Below the pieces are notes generated by a model. That model was not told where the DNA came from. It saw only the letters and a list, made by a program, of their open reading frames with translations, and ran no database searches. 64,000 nucleotides of DNA from the NCBI GenBank assembly GCA_944383685.1, contig CALWQM010000005.1, forward strand, positions 1-64,000. Reading direction: 5' to 3'. Position 1 is the stretch's first letter. Each line of letters begins with the position of its first letter. Origin of the DNA: an uncultured Clostridia bacterium. GTDB lineage: Bacteria > Bacillota > Clostridia > Christensenellales > UBA1242. Of this stretch, positions 52,177 through 59,397 are shown in pieces. Made by a program: the position numbers and the translations under genes.

Positions 52177-53394
52177 ATGAGAACAGATGTTTTGGTTATT
52201 GGCGGTGGCCCAGCTGGCATGAGTGCAGCCCTTTCTGCTTCGCAAAATGGAAGCAAAGTTGTTATTGTGGAGAGAGATGCAATTTTGGGCGGAATATTAA
52301 ATCAGTGCATTCACAATGGCTTTGGGCTACATTATTTTAATGAAGAATTAACTGGACCTGAGTTTGCTCATCGTTTCAGGAAAATGGTGGAAGCGGACAA
52401 AAACATCAAGGTCTTAACAAACACCTTGGTAACAGAGTTTAAAAATAAAAAAGTTGTTGTTATGGGAGCCAATGGAACAGAAGAAATCTCTTGCAAGGCA
52501 TGTGTTATTGCCATGGGTTGCAGAGAGAGAACTGCTGGCAACATTTCTTTAAATGGAACTCGACCAATGGGGGTGCTTACTGCTGGAACTGCACAAAAAA
52601 TGGTGAATATTGACGGCAAAATGGTGGGCAAAGATATTGTGATTTTAGGAAGCGGAGATATTGGGCTTATCATGGCAAGAAGATTGACTCTTGAAGGAGC
52701 AAAAGTGCATGCCGTCCTTGAGATCAACCCAACAAGCAGTGGGCTTCGCAGAAATATTTTGCAGTGCTTAGATGATTTTAACATTCCACTTTTATATAAC
52801 ACAACAATCTTTGAAGTTGTTGGCAAAGATAGAGTTGAAGGTATTTACTATGGGCAAGTGGATGAACATTTTAACCACATTGAAAGCACAAGAAAATTTT
52901 TGAAATGTGACACAGTCATTTTGTCGGTTGGGCTTATCCCAGAAATGCAATATCTTCAAGATGTGCCAATCAACCCAAAAACAAATGGTGCTTTTGTTAA
53001 CGAGCATTATCAAACAAACAAGCCTTGGCTCTTTTCATGTGGAAATATTTTACATGTGCATGACCTTGTGGATAATGTGGCACTTGAAGGGAAACAAGTT
53101 GGACTTTTTGCAAGTTTGTATGCAAAACAACAACTTAATGAAGGAAATTTGATTAAGGTAAGCCATTCACAAGATTTTGCTTACATTTTGCCTTACACAC
53201 TTTTTGAAGGGGAAGAAGATGTTGAAATGAAATTTCGCTTGAAGAACAAAATTGTAAGAAAATGGATAGTTGCAAAAAGCCAAGGAAAAGAAATTGCCAA
53301 AAAATTTGTGCTTGCTGGTGTGCCTGGTGAAATGATGACCTTTACTCTTTCAAAGAAAGATGTCAAAGGTGAATTGACGTTTGTGGTTCAGTGA
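52177..53394 (+). CDS. GlpB-like NAD(P)H/FAD oxidoreductase, partner of the GlpA-like dehydrogenase
   Basis: A 405-aa pyridine-nucleotide-disulfide-type flavoprotein. It has two Rossmann sites: VLVIGGGPAGMSAALSASQN at the N-terminus (FAD) and IVILGSGDIGLIMARRL near residues 152-168 (NAD(P)H), plus LFSCGNILHVHDLVDNVALEG near the C-terminus, the FAD-contact Asp motif of the family. ILNQCIHNGFG after the first fold is typical of the clostridial GlpB/NADH-oxidase-like group. It probably carries electrons between glycerol 3-phosphate oxidation and NAD(P)+ or an acceptor protein. GAGAGGTG upstream overlaps the end of the previous gene. The third gene of the set begins 7 bp after its stop. Confidence 0.87.
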   Translation: MRTDVLVIGGGPAGMSAALSASQNGSKVVIVERDAILGGILNQCIHNGFGLHYFNEELTGPEFAHRFRKMVEADKNIKVLTNTLVTEFKNKKVVVMGANGTEEISCKACVIAMGCRERTAGNISLNGTRPMGVLTAGTAQKMVNIDGKMVGKDIVILGSGDIGLIMARRLTLEGAKVHAVLEINPTSSGLRRNILQCLDDFNIPLLYNTTIFEVVGKDRVEGIYYGQVDEHFNHIESTRKFLKCDTVILSVGLIPEMQYLQDVPINPKTNGAFVNEHYQTNKPWLFSCGNILHVHDLVDNVALEGKQVGLFASLYAKQQLNEGNLIKVSHSQDFAYILPYTLFEGEEDVEMKFRLKNKIVRKWIVAKSQGKEIAKKFVLAGVPGEMMTFTLSKKDVKGELTFVVQ

Positions 53395-53401
53395 GGTGAG
53401 T

Positions 53402-53743
53402 ATGGAAAAAAGAGAAATGACATGTATCATGTGTCCACTTGGTTGCAGTTTGGTGGTGACAAAAGATGGCGACAAAATTGAAGTCACTGGCAACAACTGT
53501 CAAAGGGGAGTTATTTTTGCAAAAGAAGAGCTTACCTGCCCAATGCGCATTGTGACAAGTTCTGTGAAAACTGCTGAGGGAGTAAGAGCTTGCAAAACCA
53601 GCAAACCAGTTCCAAAAGCAATGATTTTTGATGTCATGAAAGAAATTGAAAAACTAAGGCTTAAAAAGGTTAAGTTTGGAGATGTTGTTATTCATAATGT
53701 GCTTAACACTGGTGCAGACATAGTGATAACAGCAAATGAATAA
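53402..53743 (+). CDS. DUF1667 family cysteine-rich protein, third gene of the glp operon
   Basis: A 113-aa protein starting at ATG 53402 behind GAGGTGAG. A longer in-frame reading from 53381 overlaps the preceding gene and has no ribosome site. Cysteines form CIMCPLGC near the N-terminus, then NNCQRG and LTCPMRIVTSSV, the DUF1667 pattern. These could bind an Fe-S cluster or zinc. DUF1667 genes regularly follow GlpA-like and GlpB-like genes in anaerobic Firmicutes, so this is taken as a subunit or electron-transfer partner of the dehydrogenase; the biochemistry is not established. The C-terminal half (KLRLKKVKFGDVVIHNVL) is the usual second part of the family. Confidence 0.9.
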   Translation: MEKREMTCIMCPLGCSLVVTKDGDKIEVTGNNCQRGVIFAKEELTCPMRIVTSSVKTAEGVRACKTSKPVPKAMIFDVMKEIEKLRLKKVKFGDVVIHNVLNTGADIVITANE

Positions 53744-53771
53744 ATATAAAAGGGTAATTAAAAAAGCCACG

Positions 53772-53800
53772 TTGACTTTTAAAGCATTTTGTGATATAAA
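53772..53800 (+). promoter_or_regulatory. Promoter placing the start codon of the next gene at the transcription start
   Basis: TTGACT (53772-53777), 17-nt spacer, TATAAA (53795-53800). The ATG at 53807 is seven bases after the -10, where transcription normally begins, which implies a leaderless message. Confidence 0.7.
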
Positions 53801-53806
53801 CAAAAT

Positions 53807-54343
53807 ATGTTTGAAGAAGAAATAAGTTTAAAAAATCAAGAAGTTGTTTTTGTTAGCCTTATCAAAACAAAGGATAACTATATTTTCAGTGCCGTAACAA
53901 AAACAGGTGAGATTGTTGGAAAATGTGTTTTTGAAATTTGCACCCTTGAAGTTATACCTTTTAAAAATGGTCAAGATAAATTTTTGCTTAAAGAGAAGGA
54001 TGAATTTAACGGAAATATATCTTCAAAAATTGTTAACTTAGATTTTTTAAAAGCAAATAATATTAAAGTTAATTCAAAAATAAATATTTGTAAATTAAAT
54101 CAAATTGAAATTTCAAATGAAAAGTTTTTCAAGGTTGGGCTTGGAACAACACTTGTTAAGAGAATGGAAAAGTTTGCGATTTCAAAAAATTGTAATGAGA
54201 TTTATGGTTGGTTTTATCCCAATGGAAATTTTTGGCACGGAGCAAGCACTTTTTATTCAAAAAATGGTTTTTCTTTTAAGAAAGATGAAAACAATATGAC
54301 AATCATTACAAAAAACATTTCAAAAGTGAATGTTAAAGAATAA
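53807..54343 (+). CDS. GNAT-like acetyltransferase, probably translated from a leaderless mRNA
   Basis: A 178-aa protein. The recognisable part is C-terminal: FKVGLGTTLVKRMEKFA (acetyl-CoA loop with GLGTxL, about residues 107-123), then NEIYGWFYPNG and STFYSKNGFSF, the usual final GNAT elements. The N-terminal 100 residues are beta-rich and diverged. The substrate is unknown. No Shine-Dalgarno precedes the ATG at 53807, and the promoter just upstream fits leaderless initiation. An alternative internal start with a ribosome site was not found. A bidirectional terminator lies downstream. Confidence 0.7.
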   Translation: MFEEEISLKNQEVVFVSLIKTKDNYIFSAVTKTGEIVGKCVFEICTLEVIPFKNGQDKFLLKEKDEFNGNISSKIVNLDFLKANNIKVNSKINICKLNQIEISNEKFFKVGLGTTLVKRMEKFAISKNCNEIYGWFYPNGNFWHGASTFYSKNGFSFKKDENNMTIITKNISKVNVKE

Positions 54344-54349
54344 AAAATA

Positions 54350-54382
54350 AAAAAAGGACCTTAATTTAAAGGTTCTTTTTTT
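54350..54382. terminator. Bidirectional terminator between convergent genes
   Basis: AGGACCTT (54355-54362) pairs with AAGGTTCT (54369-54376) with one G-U pair, flanked by A and T runs on both sides. It serves the GNAT-like gene and the leftward YwaF-like gene. Confidence 0.8.
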
Positions 54383-54400
54383 AATTGAAATTTATAATTT

Positions 54401-55210
54401 TTAGGATGTAAATTCATTGTCACGCAAACAGTTCATAATTATATTAAAACTTTTGTCTTCTTTCTTCATTTTAACTTTGTCAATTATATAGAAAGGCATG
54501 ATGCTGACAAGCGCAATAACTCCCACCAAAATGACGTAATCAAGAAGATATGAATACTCCCAATTTAAGAAGGCAAAGATGTCAAAAGGAAGCCCATTTT
54601 CCATAAGATATAAATAGTTTGCATCTTCCACCAATAAGTTTCCAATCATTGACCAACAAGCAATAAGGAAAATACCTAAAAATGCCTGCCAAAAATCTTT
54701 AACTCTAACTTTGTAATAGCCAGTTGCAATGCAAGCCATAACCACTGTTGGCATAATGAAATGAAGAAGTAAACTTTCAATATGAAGGAAGGATAAAGTT
54801 AAAAGGTAATAATAATCACCAAAAAGGAAGGTTAAAAAACCACCAAAGAATGTGACTGTTAAGATTGCAAGAAACCCCTTTTTAATTTTGAATAGGTAAA
54901 AAATTGGAAAAACAAAACTCATAAGGTGACATAGGTGCCAAGGCAAAACTTCCACAAAGGTTTGTTTACCACTGATAAGTAAAAGTGCCATTCTAAAAAT
55001 TCTAAAAAACACCATCACAAAGCAAAGCACAGTTGTAAGTTTAAGGGCAAAGTTTTTATATTTTTTGAAAAGAAAAAATGAGCCGACAATCCAAGCAATA
55101 AGAAGGACAAGTAAAGTGATGTGCAAAGGACACCAATGCCCAGGACCATCTCCCATCACTTCGGTGTTTTCAACAAGCCAATCATAGAAAGTGAAAACAG
55201 CATTTAACAT
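54401..55210 (-). CDS. YwaF/TMEM164-like integral membrane protein, copy 1
   Basis: A 269-aa protein with about seven membrane helices and a short charged cytoplasmic tail. The key motif is LPWHLCHL (residues 89-96, Cys94), with a later helix carrying LLHFIMP (His150). This matches the YwaF (TIGR02206)/TMEM164 family. Human TMEM164 has been described as a cysteine acyltransferase that makes ether-linked phospholipids; bacterial members are uncharacterised. The tail SFNIIMNCLRDN resembles SFEIIMHTIKLD of the copy at 57606, supporting shared ancestry. GGAGAG precedes ATG 55210. It is divergent from the 188-aa membrane protein gene. Confidence 0.72.
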   Translation of the reverse strand: MLNAVFTFYDWLVENTEVMGDGPGHWCPLHITLLVLLIAWIVGSFFLFKKYKNFALKLTTVLCFVMVFFRIFRMALLLISGKQTFVEVLPWHLCHLMSFVFPIFYLFKIKKGFLAILTVTFFGGFLTFLFGDYYYLLTLSFLHIESLLLHFIMPTVVMACIATGYYKVRVKDFWQAFLGIFLIACWSMIGNLLVEDANYLYLMENGLPFDIFAFLNWEYSYLLDYVILVGVIALVSIMPFYIIDKVKMKKEDKSFNIIMNCLRDNEFTS

Positions 55211-55345
55211 CTTATCTCTCCAAAAGTATATTTATCTGCCAAATAAAATATAACAAAAATAAAAGTTGTTTAAATTATTATACTTTTAATGACAAAAAAA
55301 GTAAAGAAAAAGGTAAAATCATTTTCTTATTTTTAAATTACATGA

Positions 55346-55351
55346 TATAAT
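55346..55351 (+). promoter_or_regulatory. Extended -10 promoter of the 188-aa membrane protein gene
   Basis: TGATATAAT (TATAAT at 55346-55351) is a good extended -10; the -35 (TTTCTT) is poor. Transcription would begin close to the GAGGT ribosome site (55358-55362), so the leader is very short. Confidence 0.5.
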
Positions 55352-55369
55352 CTTTTTGAGGTATCAAAA

Positions 55370-55936
55370 ATGCCATTAAATGATTGCGTAAAAGAAGTTA
55401 AAGAAGAAATCAAAAAAGAATCTAAAAAAGATTTTAATGATATTGAAACAATCAATGTGAAAGCAGAGTCTTCACTTGAAATTTTTTCAGGCTATAATTA
55501 TGATACAAACGAAGTTTTGAATCAAGAACTTGCAGGTTATCTTGTGGAAAGAGCAGAGACCATCCCTTTGAAAAGTAAATTGAGAATTAAAATTTTCACA
55601 AAGACAGATGTTGATGAAAAAGAAGTTGAAAATGCATATAGAAGCAAGTTTAAAAAAGAGTTTGAAGATTATGACAGAAAGCTGAAACAAAATGCAAGGT
55701 TTGCTTTTATTATGCTTCTGCTTGGTATTTTGTTTTTAGGATTTCTTATTTTGGAACAATATTTAATTGACGAAATGGTTTTGTCAATTATCTTAGAAAT
55801 CGCTTCTTGGGTTTTCATTTGGGAAGCAGTTGATGCATATTTTTTGCAACGGATACAGATTCGAGAAAAGCGTTTTCAAATGGCAAGGCTATATAAAGCA
55901 GAGTTTGAAATTGTTGAGATAGATTTGAATAAATAA
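55370..55936 (+). CDS. Uncharacterised two-helix membrane protein
   Basis: A 188-aa protein that I do not recognise by name. Residues 1-100 are soluble, charged and partly helical (KEVKEEIKKESKKDF; VDEKEVENAYRSKFKKEFEDYDRKLKQ), with no signal peptide. Two membrane helices follow at about 108-128 (FAFIMLLLGILFLGFLILEQY) and 135-155. The end, FIWEAVDAYFLQRIQIREKRF, is strongly patterned and likely conserved. Similar short clostridial membrane proteins exist, but no function is known to me. GAGGT lies eight bases before ATG 55370. It is transcribed away from YwaF-like copy 1 and towards degV, and may share a transcript with the latter unless the CTTGAA...TTCAAG hairpin at 55947 stops it. Confidence 0.7.
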   Translation: MPLNDCVKEVKEEIKKESKKDFNDIETINVKAESSLEIFSGYNYDTNEVLNQELAGYLVERAETIPLKSKLRIKIFTKTDVDEKEVENAYRSKFKKEFEDYDRKLKQNARFAFIMLLLGILFLGFLILEQYLIDEMVLSIILEIASWVFIWEAVDAYFLQRIQIREKRFQMARLYKAEFEIVEIDLNK

Positions 55937-55946
55937 TTTTATGGTG

Positions 55947-56024
55947 CTTGAACAATTCAAGTTTATTAATCATATGCTGTTTTTATAATATTAAAATTTT
56001 AAATATTGGCTAGAAGTTTTCTAG
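55947..56024 (+). promoter_or_regulatory. Promoter region of degV with two 15-bp inverted repeats
   Basis: CTTGAA-CAA-TTCAAG (55947-55961) and CTAGAA-GTT-TTCTAG (56010-56024) share the same 6-3-6 layout. They flank a TATAAT -10 (55984-55989), the first touching the -35 zone and the second lying just past the expected start site. They look like paired operators; the first could alternatively be a weak terminator of the preceding gene. Confidence 0.4.
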
Positions 56025-56047
56025 TGTTTTGTTTATTGGAGGTAAAA

Positions 56048-56878
56048 ATGAAATATCAAATTATTGTGGATAGTTGTGCAGATTTGGACAACAACCATCT
56101 TGATGGCACAGGTATAGGTTTAAAAATTGTTCCTTTAACAATCAATGTTGGGGATAAAGAATATGTTGATTTAGAAGGTGTTAATATTGATGAAATGTTA
56201 AACGAACTTAAAACACCTAAAATAAAAAGTTCAAGTGCTTGCCCAAGCCCAGAAAGTTTTGAAAGAGAATTTCAAAATGCAGAATACACTTTTGTGGTGA
56301 CAATAACATCTAAACTTTCTGGATGTTACAACAGTGCATTATTGGCAGAAAACAACTATGCAGATTCTGCACATGTTCATGTTATAGACTCGAAAGCAGT
56401 TTCAGGAACTGAAATTTTGATTGTTGACAAGCTTGTGGAACTTATTAAAGCAGACCTTGATTTTGACACAATTGTGCATGAAATTGAAAAGTTTAGAGAT
56501 AATTGCACACTACTGTTCTCACTTCAAAGATTTGACAACCTTGTCAACAATGGGCGTATGAGCAGGATTGCAGGAATTATTGCCAGCACAATTTCCTTAA
56601 AACCAATTTGCAAGGCTGTGGATGGCGAAATTAAAATAATTAAAAAGATAATTGGAAGTAAACAACTTTTTCCAAAAATTGCATGGATGATTAAAGATGA
56701 ATTAAAGGGTGACACAAACAGAAAAATAATAATAAGTCATTGCCATGGTGAGGAAGAAGCAAACATATTAAAAGAACAAATTGAGAAAATTTGTGAAGAT
56801 AAAAATATTGTCATTATTCCTATGAAAGCCCTCACAAGTTACTATGCCCTTGAAAAAGGTGTTATTGTTTGTTTCTAA
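56048..56878 (+). CDS. DegV family (FakB-type) fatty acid-binding protein
   Basis: A 276-aa protein starting at ATG 56048 behind GGAGG (56038-56042); an in-frame upstream start near 56006 has no ribosome site. Family landmarks: IIVDSCADLD at the N-terminus, SSACPSPESF (the TSxPSP-type loop that holds the fatty-acid carboxylate), TITSKLSGCYNSALLA, VIDSKAVSG, and RFDNLVNNGRMSRIAG. In FakAB systems the FakB/DegV protein carries a fatty acid that the FakA kinase phosphorylates for phospholipid synthesis. No fakA gene is in the window. Its place among lipase-like and TMEM164-like genes fits a role in recycling fatty acids. Length is normal. Confidence 0.92.
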   Translation: MKYQIIVDSCADLDNNHLDGTGIGLKIVPLTINVGDKEYVDLEGVNIDEMLNELKTPKIKSSSACPSPESFEREFQNAEYTFVVTITSKLSGCYNSALLAENNYADSAHVHVIDSKAVSGTEILIVDKLVELIKADLDFDTIVHEIEKFRDNCTLLFSLQRFDNLVNNGRMSRIAGIIASTISLKPICKAVDGEIKIIKKIIGSKQLFPKIAWMIKDELKGDTNRKIIISHCHGEEEANILKEQIEKICEDKNIVIIPMKALTSYYALEKGVIVCF

Positions 56879-56893
56879 ATTGCTTAAAATCCT

Positions 56894-56922
56894 TTGACAA
56901 ATTTTTCTTAAAAGGTTAAAAT
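56894..56922 (+). promoter_or_regulatory. Sigma-A promoter of the 160-aa membrane protein gene
   Basis: TTGACA (56894-56899), 17-nt spacer, TAAAAT (56917-56922), just after the degV stop. Leader of about 18 nt before ATG 56947. Confidence 0.8.
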
Positions 56923-56946
56923 GAAAATAGTTAAAAGGAGAGGGAT

Positions 56947-57429
56947 ATGAAAGAAGGAATGAAAAAAGCACTTTTGACATTTGCTGCGGTTGTCTTTGCT
57001 GGCCTTACTTATGTTTTCTTTGCCGTTGAAAATGTTTTCATGGGCGAGGGAGATCACACAATTGGAACAACAGGTTTCGATTTGTATGAAGGCGGAAGTG
57101 ACTTTATGAAAGCAATGCTTATCTTAACTTGCATTTTTGTTGGGCTTACAGTTTTGTTTGGGCTTATCAAACTTGTGACTGATTCCAAAATGGTTAAAAG
57201 CAAGTCCGCATCAAAGATTGTTAATTTCATCTTTGTTGTAAGTGCAATTGCAATGGTTGTTTGTGCAGTGCTTTACACAATTGCAATCGCTTCAATGTGC
57301 AATGACACAACATTGGTTGGGGATTACAGACTTTTAAATCCAACAGTATGGTCACTTGTTTTGCTTGCTGTTTTTCCATTTATTGGACTTGTGCTTGGCA
57401 TGTTTTCACTTCAAAGCAAAAAGAAGTAA
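56947..57429 (+). CDS. Uncharacterised four-helix membrane protein
   Basis: A 160-aa protein that I do not recognise. It has four hydrophobic helices (about residues 7-27, 54-76, 88-112, 132-153), with an extracytoplasmic loop between helices 1 and 2 rich in Gly and acidic residues (VFMGEGDHTIGTTGFDLYEGG) and a Lys-rich C-terminus (SLQSKKK). The N-terminal helix could be an uncleaved signal anchor. AAGGAGAGGG lies directly before ATG 56947, and the gene has its own promoter and terminator, so it is a single-gene unit. Such small tetraspan proteins are common in Clostridia, but no function can be given. Confidence 0.75.
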   Translation: MKEGMKKALLTFAAVVFAGLTYVFFAVENVFMGEGDHTIGTTGFDLYEGGSDFMKAMLILTCIFVGLTVLFGLIKLVTDSKMVKSKSASKIVNFIFVVSAIAMVVCAVLYTIAIASMCNDTTLVGDYRLLNPTVWSLVLLAVFPFIGLVLGMFSLQSKKK

Positions 57430-57435
57430 ATAACT

Positions 57436-57466
57436 AAAAACACATTGAAAATCAATGTGTTTTTTA
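57436..57466 (+). terminator. Intrinsic terminator
   Basis: AAAAACACATTGA (57436-57448) pairs with TCAATGTGTTTTT (57452-57464) across an AAA loop, followed by T. Confidence 0.92.
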
Positions 57467-57555
57467 TTGCAAATAAGATTAAATATGCATTAACAAGAAA
57501 TTTTTATGAACCTATATAGTTAGTAATTATTAAATTGCAAAAGCTTTAATTTATT

Positions 57556-57583
57556 TTGTAATAACAAATTTAAGTGTTATAAT
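57556..57583 (+). promoter_or_regulatory. Promoter of the tandem YwaF-like genes
   Basis: TTGTAA (57556-57561), 16-nt spacer, TATAAT (57578-57583) preceded by TGT, an extended -10. GAGGCGAAAG near 57590 may serve as a distant ribosome site. Confidence 0.55.
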
Positions 57584-57605
57584 AAAAAGAGGCGAAAGAT
57601 AAATT

Positions 57606-58376
57606 ATGTTTGTTTGGTCAAAGGCAGAAGGAGTTGTTTTGCCAATTTCTTTATTGATTATACTTGTTTTAGCAGTGGGAACTTATTATATAACAAGAAA
57701 CAAAAGTCAATTAATTAGACAAATTCCACTTATGATTATTTCAACAATTATGTTGGCACTTGAAATTGCAAAGCAAATCATAAGCATTGTTAACGGTTAT
57801 AGTTTATGGAGTATTCCACTTCATTTTTGCAGTTTATTTCTTTATTTTTTTCCATTGGCAAGTTTTGCAAAAGGAAAATTAGGTGATTTTGGAAGAACAA
57901 TGTCGTTTGCTTGTGGTACTCTATTTCTTGTTTTGTTTTACATAAATCCAGGATCAATAATTGGGGATGCATGTGCAAATATCTTTACTTCTTTCTCGAC
58001 TTTTCATACATTTATATATCATCATTTGATAACTCTTTTTTATTTAGTTATGCTTTTATCAAAAATTTATAAGCCTACCATATTTGATTTTCTTTATGTT
58101 TTTATTGGCATCACAGTTTATGCAGTTGTTGCAATTCCACTTGCTCATATACTTAATGTTAACTTCTGTTCGCTTTTAACAAATGTTGTGCCATTCTTAG
58201 AAGCAATTAGGCTTCAAGTTGGGCAGGTTTTTTATACAATTTTTATGTATTTATGCGGAATAGGTGGTGGATTGCTTGCTGTTGGGCTTTCAAATTTGGT
58301 AAAATACTTAGTGAATAAAAATAAAAAGAAAAAAGATTCTTTTGAAATTATTATGCACACAATAAAACTTGATTAA
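57606..58376 (+). CDS. YwaF/TMEM164-like integral membrane protein, copy 2
   Basis: A 256-aa protein with about seven membrane helices. Diagnostic points: LEIAKQ in helix 2 (residues 52-57), PLHFCS (71-76, Cys75) and a later FHTFIYHH segment (His134, 139 and 140), which gives the Cys/His pair expected of the YwaF/TMEM164 family. The C-terminal tail SFEIIMHTIK resembles that of copy 1 at 54401. It lies 10 bp before copy 3 in the same operon, and the two share the LEI-x-KQ motif, so they may act as a pair or heterodimer. Function in bacteria is unknown; a lipid acyltransferase role is inferred from the animal homologue only. Confidence 0.72.
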   Translation: MFVWSKAEGVVLPISLLIILVLAVGTYYITRNKSQLIRQIPLMIISTIMLALEIAKQIISIVNGYSLWSIPLHFCSLFLYFFPLASFAKGKLGDFGRTMSFACGTLFLVLFYINPGSIIGDACANIFTSFSTFHTFIYHHLITLFYLVMLLSKIYKPTIFDFLYVFIGITVYAVVAIPLAHILNVNFCSLLTNVVPFLEAIRLQVGQVFYTIFMYLCGIGGGLLAVGLSNLVKYLVNKNKKKKDSFEIIMHTIKLD

Positions 58377-58386
58377 GGAGTGAAAA

Positions 58387-59280
58387 ATGAATTGGTTTGA
58401 AAAAATACTGGCAGGGCTTAATGGTAAAATGGAAACGCCTCTTGCCTATGGATGGTTCCATTTAATGTGTTGGTTTTTGGTTATTGTTTTGACAGTTATC
58501 TTGGTTATGCTGGCAATCAGGTATCGTAAAGACGATGCAAAAATTGCAAAAATAACCAGAATAGTTGTTTTAACTTATTCAATTTTAGGTATAATTCTTG
58601 AAATCTATAAACAACTTAATTTTTCTTTTACTCCAACCGAATATGGTGGTGTTTGGGATTATCGTTGGTATGCTTTTCCTTTTCAATTTTGTTCCACTCC
58701 TATGTATATTGGGCTTATTGCAGGGTGTCTTAAAAAAGGTAAATTTCAAGAATATTTATATTCATATTTAGCCACCTTTGCCTTGTTTGCGGGACTATGT
58801 GTTATGATTTATCCAGGTGATGTTTTCACAAGAACAGTCGGCTTAAACATTCAAACAATGGTTTGCCATGGTGGAATGGTTGTTATGGGAATTTATCTGT
58901 TGTTTTCTGGTATGGTCAAACTTGAATGGAAAACAATTTTCAAAGCATTGAGTGTTTTTGCTGTGCTTGTTTGCATTGCAGATGTGTTCAACATTATTTA
59001 TCACTTTGCAGGTGGAACAGAAACTTGCAATCTATTCCTTATAAGTCCATACTTCCCATGCACGTTGCCAATTCTCAGTATGATTTATGAAGTTGTGCCT
59101 TATCCTGTCTTTTTAATCATTTATATCATTGGCTTTACACTTGCGGCTTTTGTTATGCTTGCAGTTGCCATTGGAATTGACAGGCTGATTAAACATAAGA
59201 AGAAAATCAAAGTTTGGCATGGCTTAGAAGATGATGCTGTTATGGATAAAATTTTTGATGCTATGAAAAATTTAGAATAG
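58387..59280 (+). CDS. YwaF/TMEM164-like integral membrane protein, copy 3
   Basis: A 297-aa protein with about seven to eight membrane helices. It carries LEIYKQ (71-76), FPFQFCST (97-104, with Gln replacing the motif His, and Cys102) and TMVCHGGMVV (His161). The motif layout matches copies 1 and 2, but it is about 30-40 residues longer, mainly in the N-terminal region and tail. AAGGAG lies eight bases before ATG 58387, and the gene follows copy 2 by 10 bp. Loss of the His two residues before Cys may mean altered chemistry or a regulatory role. The terminator at 59351 follows. Confidence 0.68.
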   Translation: MNWFEKILAGLNGKMETPLAYGWFHLMCWFLVIVLTVILVMLAIRYRKDDAKIAKITRIVVLTYSILGIILEIYKQLNFSFTPTEYGGVWDYRWYAFPFQFCSTPMYIGLIAGCLKKGKFQEYLYSYLATFALFAGLCVMIYPGDVFTRTVGLNIQTMVCHGGMVVMGIYLLFSGMVKLEWKTIFKALSVFAVLVCIADVFNIIYHFAGGTETCNLFLISPYFPCTLPILSMIYEVVPYPVFLIIYIIGFTLAAFVMLAVAIGIDRLIKHKKKIKVWHGLEDDAVMDKIFDAMKNLE

Positions 59281-59350
59281 TTGATAAACAATAATATATA
59301 AAAATTAAATTTTACTATTAAAGATTTTAAATTTAAAGTTTGAATTAGAA

Positions 59351-59382
59351 AAAAGGATAGATATTAATTACTCTATCCTTTT
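59351..59382. terminator. Bidirectional terminator between convergent genes
   Basis: AAAAGGATAGA (59351-59361) pairs with TCTATCCTTTT (59372-59382). A and T runs on both flanks allow use in both directions. Confidence 0.9.
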
Positions 59383-59397
59383 AATTTTACGATTATT

